From Proteobacteria bacterium UBA6920 (GTDB lineage Bacteria; Pseudomonadota; Gammaproteobacteria; SG8-11), in NCBI GenBank assembly GCA_002448875.1, contig DKAS01000061.1:9435-58204 (forward strand): a stretch of DNA of 48,770 bases, written 5' to 3'. The notes beneath the pieces were generated by a model. It was given only the letters and a program-made list of their open reading frames with translations. It did no database searches and was not told where the DNA came from. Each line of letters starts with the position of its first letter. Position 1 is the first letter of the stretch. Below are positions 17,182-25,261 of this stretch, piece after piece. The position numbers were made by a program, and so were the translations under genes.

Positions 17182-18723
17182 TCAGCTGATGCCGAAAGTG
17201 AGCAAGGGGGGCAGATGGATGACGCCGACACTGAGGGCCAGCAACAACATGACGATGGCGACGTGCAGCGCCATGATGGCACGCGACAGCAGCCGCGCGG
17301 GATCGAACAGCGACCGCGCCGGCTGACTTGCGGTTTTCGCTTTGGCTTTGGACCAGGACTGCTGGTTCAGATGGTATGAAGCGTAGATTTTCACCAGTGA
17401 CCCCACCCACTGATCGTAAACCTGCAGCGGCAGATCGATGACCGAAATCTGCTTGCCGTTCATCGCCACCACCAGCAGCTGCAGGGAGCGGGTGACGATC
17501 ACCCAGATCAGATAAAAAACGGCGTAATACCAGGAGTGCGTGATCACCAGCAGGGTGGCGTTGACCGGTCCGACCAGGGTAGTCCACATGGAAAGCCGCT
17601 GATCGAGAATGGCGAACCAGATGAAAAACCCGGTGCACCCCGGCCCCAGCGCCAGCGCCCGGGCGTTGTTGCGCAGCATATTGCCGTTCCAGCGGAAGGT
17701 CAGGGGAATGGTGAGGCGAAAGAAGGAGTCCGTCCGGCTCTCCAGGGAATACACCAGCACGTCGGGAACGTACAACATGTTCCACCGCTCCTTGAGCAGG
17801 TGGTACCAGGTGCTTTTGTCATCACCCATCAGGAAACGAAAACGCCCGAACAGCCAGTGATTGAGATGGTCGGCCTCGACGCCGCGGATGAAATGCTCCG
17901 ACAGCACGGTAGGCGCGCGAAAAATGGAAAACCGGCCGGTCAGCGTCAGCACCTTGCCGGAGAGCGCATGGGATTTCATCATCGCGTGGCGGCGGGCGAA
18001 GCGGATCTTGTACCACTCGCTGGCCAGCAGCGAGCCATTTTCGACGATGGCGTCCTCGTGCGTCGTCAGGCCGCCGAGCCGGGAGTCCAGCTTGAAGAAG
18101 CCCAGGGTGCGGCGGATCGCGCCCGGGGTGATGAGCGAGTCGCCGTCCATGAAAATTACCAGATCGTCCTTCGCCGCCGGCGTCCAGGTCAGCGGATGGT
18201 TGTAGTCGCGGGCGATGCAGCGCAGGGCATGCCCCATCGCCACCCGCTTGCCCTGGTTTTGCTGCATGAACATGAGTTTGGCCGCGTTGCCGCCGGCCCG
18301 GGCGAACACGCCGCGAATGAACCGGGCCTCGATTTCCTCGCCCACGCTCACCACGATGGTGGTTTGCATCGGCAGGCCGGTCAGCTCCCGCGCCAGGGCG
18401 GTGAACACGCGCGCGCTGATTTGCGGATTCTCTTTATAAGACAGCACCATGATGAACAGGCGCCGGGGATAGGGATGGGCCAGAGCGTGATACTGCCGGC
18501 GCAGCGCGGGAAAACGCCGCCAGCGGAAAACCAGTCCGCGCAGGATATTCACCAGCCACCAGGAATAGCGCCAGGCGCCGATGACACCGATGACCACGGC
18601 GGTGCTGGCCTTGATCGCCCAGGCTTGCTGCGGCATGGCCAGGGCCAGCAGCATGCCCATCACCAGCCAGAACAGGATGGCCGGCAGGGACAGCAACAGG
18701 GAACGAATCGGCGGCGATGCCAT
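17182..18723 (-). CDS. alg8: Alg8-like glycosyltransferase (polymannuronate synthase-type)
   Basis: 513-residue membrane GT2 enzyme resembling Alg8, the processive glycosyltransferase that polymerises GDP-mannuronate in Pseudomonas and Azotobacter (usual length about 490). Seen: two N-terminal membrane helices (about 11-31 and 41-60), QQNQGKRVAMGHALR, the metal-binding Asp-x-Asp at D193/D195 in FMDGDSLIT, TGRFSIFRAP, the catalytic-base region MGDDKSTW (D301/D302), and FRWNGN (R344-W345) for acceptor binding, then further membrane helices. The C-terminal VYDQWVGSLVKIYASYHLNQQSW is strongly Alg8-like. It starts 3 bp after the Alg44-like gene. No epimerase, acetylase or export genes of alginate (algG, algE, algK, algX) are in the window, so the product may be a simple mannuronan or another polymer. 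Confidence 0.9.
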   Translation of the reverse strand: MASPPIRSLLLSLPAILFWLVMGMLLALAMPQQAWAIKASTAVVIGVIGAWRYSWWLVNILRGLVFRWRRFPALRRQYHALAHPYPRRLFIMVLSYKENPQISARVFTALARELTGLPMQTTIVVSVGEEIEARFIRGVFARAGGNAAKLMFMQQNQGKRVAMGHALRCIARDYNHPLTWTPAAKDDLVIFMDGDSLITPGAIRRTLGFFKLDSRLGGLTTHEDAIVENGSLLASEWYKIRFARRHAMMKSHALSGKVLTLTGRFSIFRAPTVLSEHFIRGVEADHLNHWLFGRFRFLMGDDKSTWYHLLKERWNMLYVPDVLVYSLESRTDSFFRLTIPLTFRWNGNMLRNNARALALGPGCTGFFIWFAILDQRLSMWTTLVGPVNATLLVITHSWYYAVFYLIWVIVTRSLQLLVVAMNGKQISVIDLPLQVYDQWVGSLVKIYASYHLNQQSWSKAKAKTASQPARSLFDPARLLSRAIMALHVAIVMLLLALSVGVIHLPPLLTFGIS

Positions 18724-18726
18724 GCC

Positions 18727-20262
18727 TTATTGGCCGGAGAAGAAACCGGGCACGACTTTGACTTCCAATGATGCCCCGGGATAGAAATCCGCGGGAATGG
18801 ACTCCAGTTCCAGACCGACGGCAACTTCGCCGTTTTCCGCCCGCAACAGGGAGGACAGGGCATAGTCCTGCGGCAGCGACGTGTGACCGATGGAAACCAC
18901 ATGCGCCGCGATCGCCGGCCCGCCGCCGCGCGCATACACCAGCGCCTGCTGGTTGATGACCAGGGACTTGACGTCATCAGCACCGAAGTTGGCGACGACG
19001 TAAGGCTGCGGCGCCGCCTCGATCACCGCCATGGCTTCGCCTTTTTTCACATACTGCCCCGGCCGTATGGCGAGCGAAAAAATCTTGCCGGCCTGCGCGG
19101 CCTTCACCTGATACAGATCACGCGCCGATTCCACCCGGGTCAGCTCCAGATTGGCCTGCGCCAGTTCGGACTGACGCTGCGCCAGATCCACCTGGATCAC
19201 CTGGGCGTCATTGTTGACGCGCGAACCGTTGAAATAACGGCCGTTCTTCGCCTCCTGCAGCACGTTTTGCGCCAGCACCAGCTGCTCGCGCATCCCCTGC
19301 AATCTGGCACCGGCGCGCTTGAGCTCGGCGATCGCGCGATCCAGCTGCGACCGGCCGATCAGGCCCTGCCGGTCCAGCTGATCCAGCCGCAGATAATCGT
19401 TTTCCTTGGCCTTATAGTCCGCTTCGGCCTCATCCACATTGGCGCGGGCGGTGGCCAGCTGCTTTTCCGCCACGTTGGTATACATCGACTGGGGAGCGAT
19501 GGTCTCCTTCACCGCCAGCTCCGCCATGCTCACCGCCGACTGCCGCTGATCGAGTAAATTCTTCGTCGCGGCATATTGAGATTCGATATTGCTGGCATCG
19601 AAGCGGGCAATGACATCGCCGGCGCCCACCGCATCCCCCGCCTTGAGCGTCACCGACTCGATGACGCCCTCGACGCCGCTGCTGACGGTAATGAGGTTCC
19701 CCGGATAAATGGCCCGCGCGCTGTAGACAAACTGGTTTTGATAAAGCAGCACGCCGGCCACGGCCAGAAAGCACAGCGCCGTAACCAGATAAATCATCGA
19801 GCGCAAACGCCGGTGTTTCTGCAACCCCGCCTCCACCGCAGGTTCGGGCAAGGGTTCGATACGGGTGGCGGTGATGGCCGACGGTTTTTTCACCACCGGA
19901 TGGTCACGATGCACCACCAGGGAAAATTTTCGGGCTTTCATCAGCACCAGCAGTTTGCCGCGGGAGCTTTCCGTCAGATTCACCCAGGCAAAGCCCGCGC
20001 GCCGACCGTTGATCCAGACCAGACGGGCTTTCTCCAGAAAATGCTTGGTCGGCGGCGAACCGGGGGGGGCGAGGATCTCGACGTCAACGACATGGCCAAG
20101 CGCATAATGTTGCTTGGCATAAAAATCCCGGATGCCGATGCCCTCGAACGACCAGTTTTCGACCGAAACCCACAGGTCCTTCACCAGGGCCTGTTCATCG
20201 GTGGTAAACCGCTCGGACTTGCGTAAATCGTTGCTTTCAAAGATTTCTCTATCTGAAGACAT
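18727..20262 (-). CDS. alg44: Alg44-like c-di-GMP-binding PilZ/membrane-fusion protein
   Basis: About 511 residues from ATG 20262 (an in-frame ATG at 20280 is possible; neither has a clear ribosome site). Domain order, numbered from the upstream Met: PilZ domain (about 15-125) with RxxxR as R20-KSE-R24 and N42-x-S-x-x-G47, both c-di-GMP motifs intact; one membrane helix (about 161-180); then a periplasmic HlyD/membrane-fusion-like part with beta-barrel, long coiled coil (about 230-330) and a second barrel half (IRPGQYVKKGEAMAVI). Alg44 needs c-di-GMP to switch on Alg8, so polymer production here is predicted to be gated by c-di-GMP. The gene ends 3 bp before alg8. Confidence 0.9.
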   Translation of the reverse strand: MSSDREIFESNDLRKSERFTTDEQALVKDLWVSVENWSFEGIGIRDFYAKQHYALGHVVDVEILAPPGSPPTKHFLEKARLVWINGRRAGFAWVNLTESSRGKLLVLMKARKFSLVVHRDHPVVKKPSAITATRIEPLPEPAVEAGLQKHRRLRSMIYLVTALCFLAVAGVLLYQNQFVYSARAIYPGNLITVSSGVEGVIESVTLKAGDAVGAGDVIARFDASNIESQYAATKNLLDQRQSAVSMAELAVKETIAPQSMYTNVAEKQLATARANVDEAEADYKAKENDYLRLDQLDRQGLIGRSQLDRAIAELKRAGARLQGMREQLVLAQNVLQEAKNGRYFNGSRVNNDAQVIQVDLAQRQSELAQANLELTRVESARDLYQVKAAQAGKIFSLAIRPGQYVKKGEAMAVIEAAPQPYVVANFGADDVKSLVINQQALVYARGGGPAIAAHVVSIGHTSLPQDYALSSLLRAENGEVAVGLELESIPADFYPGASLEVKVVPGFFSGQ

Positions 20263-20280
20263 AATCAACCGCACCCACAC

Positions 20281-20484
20281 ATAAACTCACACCGTCTGGC
20301 ATCACCCCAGGAAATAAACGCCGGACAGCAACAAATCGGAAGTATCAACCGCCGTTACACAGAAAAGCAGCTCAGGTCAGATAGACTACGGGTAATTTCA
20401 GGAATAACTCTGGTATGTTCATCACGGTCGTTCCCTGAATATCAGCCTGCTGGAGCAGGCAAAATTATTATTCCAACGGCGGCA
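20281..20484 (-). promoter_or_regulatory. long structured-looking leader of the alg44-alg8 transcript
   Basis: From the promoter at 20513-20485 to alg44 lie about 200 nt without a gene. The strand contains a perfect hairpin GCCTGCT-CC-AGCAGGC (20460-20445), a second stem TTCAGGgAA/TTCCTGAA (20439-20431 with 20404-20397), and distant 8-bp complementary arms CCGCCGTT (20482-20475) and AACGGCGG (20356-20349). The outer 5' arm begins slightly before the predicted transcript start, so the closing stem may not form in RNA made from this promoter. It does not resemble known c-di-GMP riboswitches by eye. Confidence 0.4.
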
Positions 20485-20513
20485 ATTATAGCGTTTACCC
20501 GTTTTTTTGTCAT
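20485..20513 (-). promoter_or_regulatory. sigma-70-type promoter ahead of alg44-alg8
   Basis: ATGACA (20513-20508) and a perfect TATAAT (20490-20485) are separated by 17 bp on the minus strand, a near-consensus promoter (5/6 and 6/6). It lies in the gap after the lyase gene, so alg44-alg8 can be transcribed independently of the lyase. Confidence 0.65.
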
Positions 20514-20618
20514 CAATCTGTGTAAGGACAAAAGTATCTGATAGATATAACTTTTCGCCCAAATTGGTAATTTTCACCATGCGATTCTGACCGGTTCACG
20601 ACCTCGAAGAGACGTCGG

Positions 20619-21518
20619 TTAAGGTCCGATATACGAATCACTGACCGCAAAATTCGCGAAATACACGCTGGTTGTCCCGGGCGTGGCCCAGCTGGCATCG
20701 TTGCCCCCGAAGAATGTTGAAAACATAAGACCGTCAATTCGCAGCGCGCCCACATCACGAAAGCGCAGCCCGCCCTGCTCAACCACCAGTTTTTCGTCGA
20801 CCCACAGACGCAGGCTGCCATCGTGCCGCGGCGGCGTATTCAAACGCAGCTCCAGTTCCAGCAAGGTCCAGTGATCTGGCGTAAAGCGCCAACTGCCGCG
20901 ACCCAGAGAAACACCGTAATCGCCGGGCTGTCCGGGCAAATAAGCGTAGACTTCGCCCGCCCCCTGCGCCCGCCACATCAAACGCACGCTGAAACCATCG
21001 CTGCCGTTAGGCTGCTCACCGCCGCGATTACCCTCGCCGCCATACAGGCCCGGCAATTTACCGCCTTTGACAAAAACGAAATCCGCCGGGAAACGCACGT
21101 AATAACGCAAATGCAGCGTTTCCGCCGGCGCGTCGCCAACCACCCTGGCGAGAAACCCCAACCCGCCCACCGCCAGCCCCGCTTTTTTCGTCTGCGCCGG
21201 ACTCCAGCTGCCGCGCGGATAATCCACGCGCATCACCGTAGCAAATTTCCCCAGCGTATCTTTAACGAGGTGAAAGTTTTCCGCGCCATACTGCATCACC
21301 ACCCCCGGCCAGTCGGACAAGGGCGGCGCCACCTCGAAGCGACTCTGCCAACGCAGCGGCCGCCCCGTTTCCTGGTCGGCCAACACCGGCGCCGCGCCAA
21401 AAAACAGAACCAGAACAAGAAGATTCAACAGAACCGGGACACTCACTCTTTGTAGAACCGGGACCCTCATAATTTTCAGATTCGGCAGCAAAATCGACAG
21501 CATCGGGACGTCCTGCAT
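20619..21518 (-). CDS. secreted polysaccharide lyase, PL14 (alginate lyase)-like
   Basis: About 299 residues. An N-terminal hydrophobic stretch (VPVLLNLLVLVLFFGAAPVLA) ends in a likely Sec cleavage site. The mature domain carries LHLRYYVRFPADFVFVKGGKLPGLYGG, GFSVRLMWRAQGAGEVYAYLPGQPGDYG, WTLLELELRLNTP and a C-terminal strand SVYFANFAVSDSYIGP: the jelly-roll pattern of PL14-type lyases such as viral and molluscan alginate/glucuronan lyases. Located upstream of alg44-alg8 in the same direction, it probably trims or clears the polymer in the periplasm. The start is uncertain: ATG 21518 is used, but ATG 21470 would also leave a complete signal peptide and TTG 21524 is possible. The 5' end contains repeated CCGGGAC units. 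Confidence 0.72.
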   Translation of the reverse strand: MQDVPMLSILLPNLKIMRVPVLQRVSVPVLLNLLVLVLFFGAAPVLADQETGRPLRWQSRFEVAPPLSDWPGVVMQYGAENFHLVKDTLGKFATVMRVDYPRGSWSPAQTKKAGLAVGGLGFLARVVGDAPAETLHLRYYVRFPADFVFVKGGKLPGLYGGEGNRGGEQPNGSDGFSVRLMWRAQGAGEVYAYLPGQPGDYGVSLGRGSWRFTPDHWTLLELELRLNTPPRHDGSLRLWVDEKLVVEQGGLRFRDVGALRIDGLMFSTFFGGNDASWATPGTTSVYFANFAVSDSYIGP

Positions 21519-21524
21519 GTGCAA

Positions 21525-21783
21525 GAATTAGCAAGCGTTAGGGTACTCACCAAAGGAAGCGTTGAAAGCGTTGGGACACCCACCGACAACAAAAATTGGG
21601 ACACCCGCCGTTGCCGCCACAGCTACGCTGCCATATCAGGGCGCCGGTGCCTGGGGGAGAATTTCCGAGACACGCCCCGCTGACCCGTCGTGGCCGGCCG
21701 CATTCATATTACCCGACAAAAATGGGACTAAGCGATTTGAAAGCTTCAGCCTCCAAGAGATAACCATTATAACAGTCAATATT
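21525..21783. other. intergenic region with degenerate GGGACACCC repeats
   Basis: No credible gene. A 77-codon frame (21562-21795) has no family features. GTTGGGACACCCACC (near 21574) and ATTGGGACACCCGCC (near 21596) are imperfect direct repeats, and related CGGGAC units occur at 21431, 21455 and 21503 inside the 5' end of the lyase gene, with GTTAGGGTACTCACC near 21537. Confidence 0.4.
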
Positions 21784-21832
21784 TGGTCTATTTAGTCAAT
21801 TAAATGACATATATAGACCATTAACGGTCTAT
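21784..21832. promoter_or_regulatory. GGTCTAT operator-like repeats upstream of hipBA
   Basis: TGGTCTAT (21784-21791) and ATAGACCA (21813-21820) form an 8-bp inverted repeat; a third GGTCTAT lies at 21826-21832. The surrounding DNA is AT-rich. HipB proteins bind several inverted repeats upstream of hipBA, so these are candidate operators, although they lie 160-210 bp upstream of hipB. Confidence 0.4.
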
Positions 21833-21927
21833 TATAAATCATTCTTGCCAAGCCACACCGCTGAAACCGCTTCTTCGCCAAGGGAAAGACCTCATTGCAG
21901 ATCCAATTTAGCCTTACGAAAGTGATA

Positions 21928-21955
21928 TTGTAATAGTTAACATTTCGGCTATATT
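21928..21955 (+). promoter_or_regulatory. candidate hipBA promoter
   Basis: TTGTAA (21928-21933) and TATATT (21950-21955) with a 16-bp spacer, 40 bp before the hipB start. The spacer and flanks contain GTAATA and TATTAGTTAC, a weak inverted repeat that could serve for autorepression. Confidence 0.5.
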
Positions 21956-21994
21956 AGTTACTCAATCCCGTTTATAGATATTTATTAGACTGTT

Positions 21995-22330
21995 ATGGAC
22001 TTCTTTACGATGACCGACACCGCCATCGAGGCGGAAGTGGGCCGGCGCCTGCGGGAGCTGCGTCTGCGCCAGAACCGGACCCAGCAGGCGCTGGCGGAGG
22101 CCGTCACCTTATCCCTCAATTCCATCAAAGCCCTGGAAAACGGCAAAGGAAAAATCTCGACCCTGATCGCCGTTCTGCGGGAACTGGGGATGTTGCAGGA
22201 ACTGGATCAGTTCCTGCCGGACCCGGGCATCAGCCCGCTGCAACTGGCCCGACAACAAGGTAAAAAACGCCGCCGCGCCACCGGCAGCCGGGGCGGGGAG
22301 CCAAACGACGGACAAGACAGCGCATGGTAA
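21995..22330 (+). CDS. hipB: HipB-like Xre-family antitoxin
   Basis: 111-residue DNA-binding protein with a Cro/C1-type helix-turn-helix: VGRRLRELRLRQNRTQQALAEA..LSLNSIKALENGKGKISTLIAVLRELG (about residues 10-60). The C-terminal tail is basic (GKKRRRATGSRGG). HipB neutralises the HipA kinase and represses its own operon. Start ATG 21995 has no clear ribosome site; ATG 22010 is an alternative. The stop overlaps the hipA start by 7 nt, the usual tight coupling. Confidence 0.88.
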   Translation: MDFFTMTDTAIEAEVGRRLRELRLRQNRTQQALAEAVTLSLNSIKALENGKGKISTLIAVLRELGMLQELDQFLPDPGISPLQLARQQGKKRRRATGSRGGEPNDGQDSAW

Positions 22331-23631
22331 GCAAGGTCGACACCGCCCTGGTGTCCCTGTGGGGACACACCGTGGGCGCCGTTTCCTGGCTGGAGGAGCG
22401 CGGCTATGGCGTGTTCGAATTTGAACCCGCCTTCCTCGCCGCCGGCCTGGACATCGCCCCCTTGCATATGCCCCTGGCCAGCGCCCGCGCCGGCAACCGC
22501 CTGTTCCAGTTCCCGGCCCTGAATAAACAGGCTTTTCATGGCCTGCCCGGTTTGCTGGCGGACACGCTGCCGGACCGGTTCGGTAATGCCATCATCGATG
22601 CCTGGCTGGCCCGCCAGGGCAGGGATGGCAGCGGCTTCAGTCCGGTGGAGCGCTTGTGCTACATGGGCAACCGCAGCATGGGCGCCCTGGAATTTTCACC
22701 GCCGACCAACCGCAAGTTGGACCAGGCGGTAGACGTGGAAGTAGCCCACCTGGTGGCGCTGGCGCAGACGGTCATGGAAGAACGCGCCGCGTTCAGCAGC
22801 GAACTTTCGGGAAATGACAAGGAAAATGCCGAATCTCTGCTGGATATTCTCCGCGTCGGCACCTCCGCCGGCGGCGCCCGCCCCAAGGCGGTCATCGCCC
22901 TCAATGCGCAAGGCAAAGTGCTGTCCGGCCAGACCCAGACACCCCCGGGGTTCGATCACTGGCTGCTGAAATTCGATGGTGTCGCCGACCTGGAGCTGGG
23001 CGCCCCGCAGGAATTCGGGCGCATCGAATTCGCCTATTACCTGATGGCCCGGGCGGCGGGCATCACCATGAGCGAATGCCGGCTGCTGGAAGAAAACGGC
23101 CGCGCCCACTTCCTGACCCGGCGCTTTGACCGGCCGCAGGGACAAAAGCTGCACCTGCAATCCCTGTGCGGCGTGGCCCATTATGATTTCAACCAGGCCG
23201 GCGCCTACAGCTACGAACAGGCCTTCACCGTCATGCGCCGCCTGCGCCTGCCGAAAAGCGACGCCCTGCAGCAATTCCGGCGCATGGTGTTCAACATTCT
23301 GGCCCGCAATCAGGACGACCACACCAAGAACATCGCCTTCCTGATGAACCCCGACGGCCAATGGCGCCTGTCACCGGCTTTCGATATCACCTATGCGCAC
23401 AACCCCCACGGCGCCTGGACCAATCAGCATCAGATGTCGATCAACGGCAAGCGCGACGAATTTCACCGCGACGACCTGATCACGCTGGGCGACAGCATCA
23501 GCCTGCCGCGCCCCGGCGAGATCATCGATGAAATCCAGGATGCCGTCGCCAGCTGGCCGGCACATGCCACGCAGGCAGGCGTGTCAGCAACCTGGGCGCA
23601 ACAAATTGGTGAGTATCACCGGCAGCTGTAG
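22324..23631 (+). CDS. hipA: HipA-like serine/threonine kinase toxin
   Basis: 435-residue HipA family kinase. In E. coli HipA phosphorylates glutamyl-tRNA synthetase and induces dormancy. Seen: N-terminal HipA_1 domain (about 1-115), the ATP-loop region RVGTSAGGARPK, HWLLKFDG, the catalytic segment N324-ILAR-N329-QD-D332-H-TKN336 (NxxxxNxDDHxKN) and the Mg-binding LSPAFDI. All key residues appear intact, so the toxin is probably functional. Overlaps hipB by 7 nt. Type II toxin-antitoxin modules are typical of accessory DNA, in keeping with the mobile remnants just downstream. Confidence 0.92.
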   Translation: MVSKVDTALVSLWGHTVGAVSWLEERGYGVFEFEPAFLAAGLDIAPLHMPLASARAGNRLFQFPALNKQAFHGLPGLLADTLPDRFGNAIIDAWLARQGRDGSGFSPVERLCYMGNRSMGALEFSPPTNRKLDQAVDVEVAHLVALAQTVMEERAAFSSELSGNDKENAESLLDILRVGTSAGGARPKAVIALNAQGKVLSGQTQTPPGFDHWLLKFDGVADLELGAPQEFGRIEFAYYLMARAAGITMSECRLLEENGRAHFLTRRFDRPQGQKLHLQSLCGVAHYDFNQAGAYSYEQAFTVMRRLRLPKSDALQQFRRMVFNILARNQDDHTKNIAFLMNPDGQWRLSPAFDITYAHNPHGAWTNQHQMSINGKRDEFHRDDLITLGDSISLPRPGEIIDEIQDAVASWPAHATQAGVSATWAQQIGEYHRQL

Positions 23632-23662
23632 CAGTCATCAGCCCTTGTGCCGCCGCTAAACA

Positions 23663-24238
23663 TCACCGCGCACTGATGCGGCGGCGCCCGAATCCCACCA
23701 GCGCCAACAGGCCGCTGCCAAACAACCAGAGGGCGGCTGGCACCGGTACGGAGCTGACCGTAGCTGGCACCACAGTGAAATCGCGGCCTGCCTCCAGGAG
23801 GTTACCATTAAGGTCGAACATCACCTGACTGGTAAAGCCGACGTCAAAGGTTCCCGCCGCGGTAATCACGCCGGAAATATACAGAAAAGTGAAATCAGTG
23901 TTGACGGGTGCACCCGCTAAATTGACCAGCTCCGAGGTGGTGACGGTTCCAGCAACGTTGTCAATGGAAAAGGTTGGCGGTGGCAGAGCAGCATCGATAA
24001 ACAAGGGATCAACAACCACATAGTTCACCGAGAACATTGCAGGATCAAAGGTCACGGTAAAGCTGGACGCCAGGATCGAGGTGGAAAAATTTCCCTGGAT
24101 GGCGATAGGTATCGAGTCACCCACCTGAAACGGCGACAGGGGCACGGGCGCCGACACCGTGACTTGCGATGCGCCACTGGCAGCGCTGCCCAGCAACAGG
24201 CCCAGCGCCGCCACTGTCACAGGCAATCTTGTTCTCAT
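23663..24238 (-). CDS. PEP-CTERM (VPxPAALWLFGSG-type) exported protein
   Basis: 191 residues from ATG 24238, chosen because a strong ribosome site (GGGGGAG) precedes it and a signal peptide follows (MRTRLPVTVAALGLLLG..ASGA). The body is strand-rich and cohesin-like (FQVGDSIPIAIQGNF..SSFTVTFDPAMFSVNYV), a fold frequent in PEP-CTERM proteins. The C-terminus is a sorting signal: VPVPAALWLFGSGLL, a membrane helix and an Arg cluster (GRRRISAR). Such proteins are processed by exosortase and linked to exopolysaccharide and surface biofilm matrix; exosortase genes are not in the window. Opposite orientation to hipA. Confidence 0.85.
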   Translation of the reverse strand: MRTRLPVTVAALGLLLGSAASGASQVTVSAPVPLSPFQVGDSIPIAIQGNFSTSILASSFTVTFDPAMFSVNYVVVDPLFIDAALPPPTFSIDNVAGTVTTSELVNLAGAPVNTDFTFLYISGVITAAGTFDVGFTSQVMFDLNGNLLEAGRDFTVVPATVSSVPVPAALWLFGSGLLALVGFGRRRISAR

Positions 24239-24725
24239 CGTTATTCTCCCCCTTCTTTCCGTTGCACACCATTTTCCTTTATCGGTTCTACCATAAGTGA
24301 CATATTGTTTATTGACGAGTAGGGCAACGCTGTAGATTATAATATTGATGGTCTTGCCATTTATTGCCTGCCGATACGCAAGCGGAATCAAAGCGGCGAC
24401 CATGAAAAATCTCGCCAACTGGTCACTGCGAATGACCGGCGTTACCCCGCGCTTGTACAGCGCAGGGCGCAATTAAAAAAGAATAATCCGGCCTCAGTAT
24501 AGTGGTCAGCACAATATTCCAGGAAACGGAATCCAGCGCATTGAACAACACATAGTCAAACATCGTTGTTAATTTGTTAGCAGAACTGATCCTAAGATAT
24601 GCACTGGAATCTGACCGAGCGCAGTCTGTTGATCTACATGTGGGATCATTATCATGCACGTTAGAGGTCTGAATCAGCCTTTGCTACAAATGGCCCACCC
24701 GGGTGGTACATTTTTAAATGCTAGT
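24239..24725. other. AT-richer intergenic DNA without recognised genes
   Basis: Nothing convincing seen. A 78-codon minus-strand frame (24423-24659) and the upstream extension of the PEP-CTERM frame have no family features or ribosome sites. The stretch lies downstream of the decayed transposase and may be eroded mobile DNA. Confidence 0.4.
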
Positions 24726-24883
24726 CTACAGCAGGTACTCAAGTAACCACTGTTTGCGGTGGCTGAAGTCTTTATTGGTCAATTTATCATAGCCGCAAAG
24801 AAAGTTTCTGCGAACACCACGGCTGATCAGATGAAGTACAGCGTGGCTTCCAGGCAAATCTGTTGCTTGCGCGCAAGCGTCAT
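24726..24883 (-). pseudogene. decayed REP-associated tyrosine transposase (Y1 family) fragment
   Basis: On the minus strand, ATG 24883 opens MTLARKQQICLEATLYFI and then stops. Moving to a neighbouring frame at the same point gives ISRGVRRNFLCGYDKL followed by TNKDFSHRKQWLLEYLL and a stop at 24726. Together these match the N-terminus of TnpA-REP/Y1 transposases (..ARKQQICLE.TPYYHCVSRCVRRAFLCG...HRKQWLLEYLL..). The catalytic HUH and Tyr motifs that should follow are missing, and the reading frame is broken, so this is a dead remnant of about 52 codons. A ribosome-site-like AAGGAGC precedes the ATG. Confidence 0.78.
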
Positions 24884-25261
24884 GGTGTCTGCTCCTTCCT
24901 TGGCAAGGTGATCCAGAGTCAATATTTTCGTGTTGAGGTCCGTTCGGCGGGAATTGGATTTAATTCGATCCGATTTGCTTGGCAAATTCGCGGAGTATCC
25001 TGGCTCAATCGGCCTGGGTTTTCCGGTCTTCCGCTCGGCACGAAATTCGGTGGGCGTCCGGACTTTTGTCCGGACTTCTGCCTTGTAAACGACCAGGCGT
25101 TGCCGGGGAGTGGTATTTTTGCAAATAAGCAGTTTTATTTCACATAGTCTGTGGGTATTATCCGAATTGTGCCGTATGCGTCCATGGCGTCGTATTGCGC
25201 ATTTTTTCGATCCCAATATAAAAATTATATCGGAAGTCTCTTCCATATCCGGGGTGCTTAC
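24884..25261. other. intergenic region with a short palindromic pair
   Basis: Contains GTCCGGAC-TTTT-GTCCGGAC (25056-25075), a hairpin able to form 8 bp, reminiscent of extragenic palindromes associated with REP transposases. Longer open frames on both strands here overlap each other and show no domain. The promoter of the large lipoprotein must lie near 25150-25255. Confidence 0.4.

Noticed and set aside
20281..20484. Known c-di-GMP riboswitch (GEMM) in the alg44 leader
   Set aside because: The conserved GEMM motifs (for example the GNRA tetraloop with its receptor and the CACGCACAGGGCAAACC-like block) are not visible.
24423..24659. 78-codon minus-strand frame upstream of the PEP-CTERM gene
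   Set aside because: No ribosome site, family resemblance or coding-like composition; probably eroded DNA.
24827..25246. 139-codon minus-strand frame taken as a whole gene
   Set aside because: Only its last 18 codons resemble a protein (transposase N-terminus with its own ATG and ribosome site); the rest is upstream non-coding DNA.
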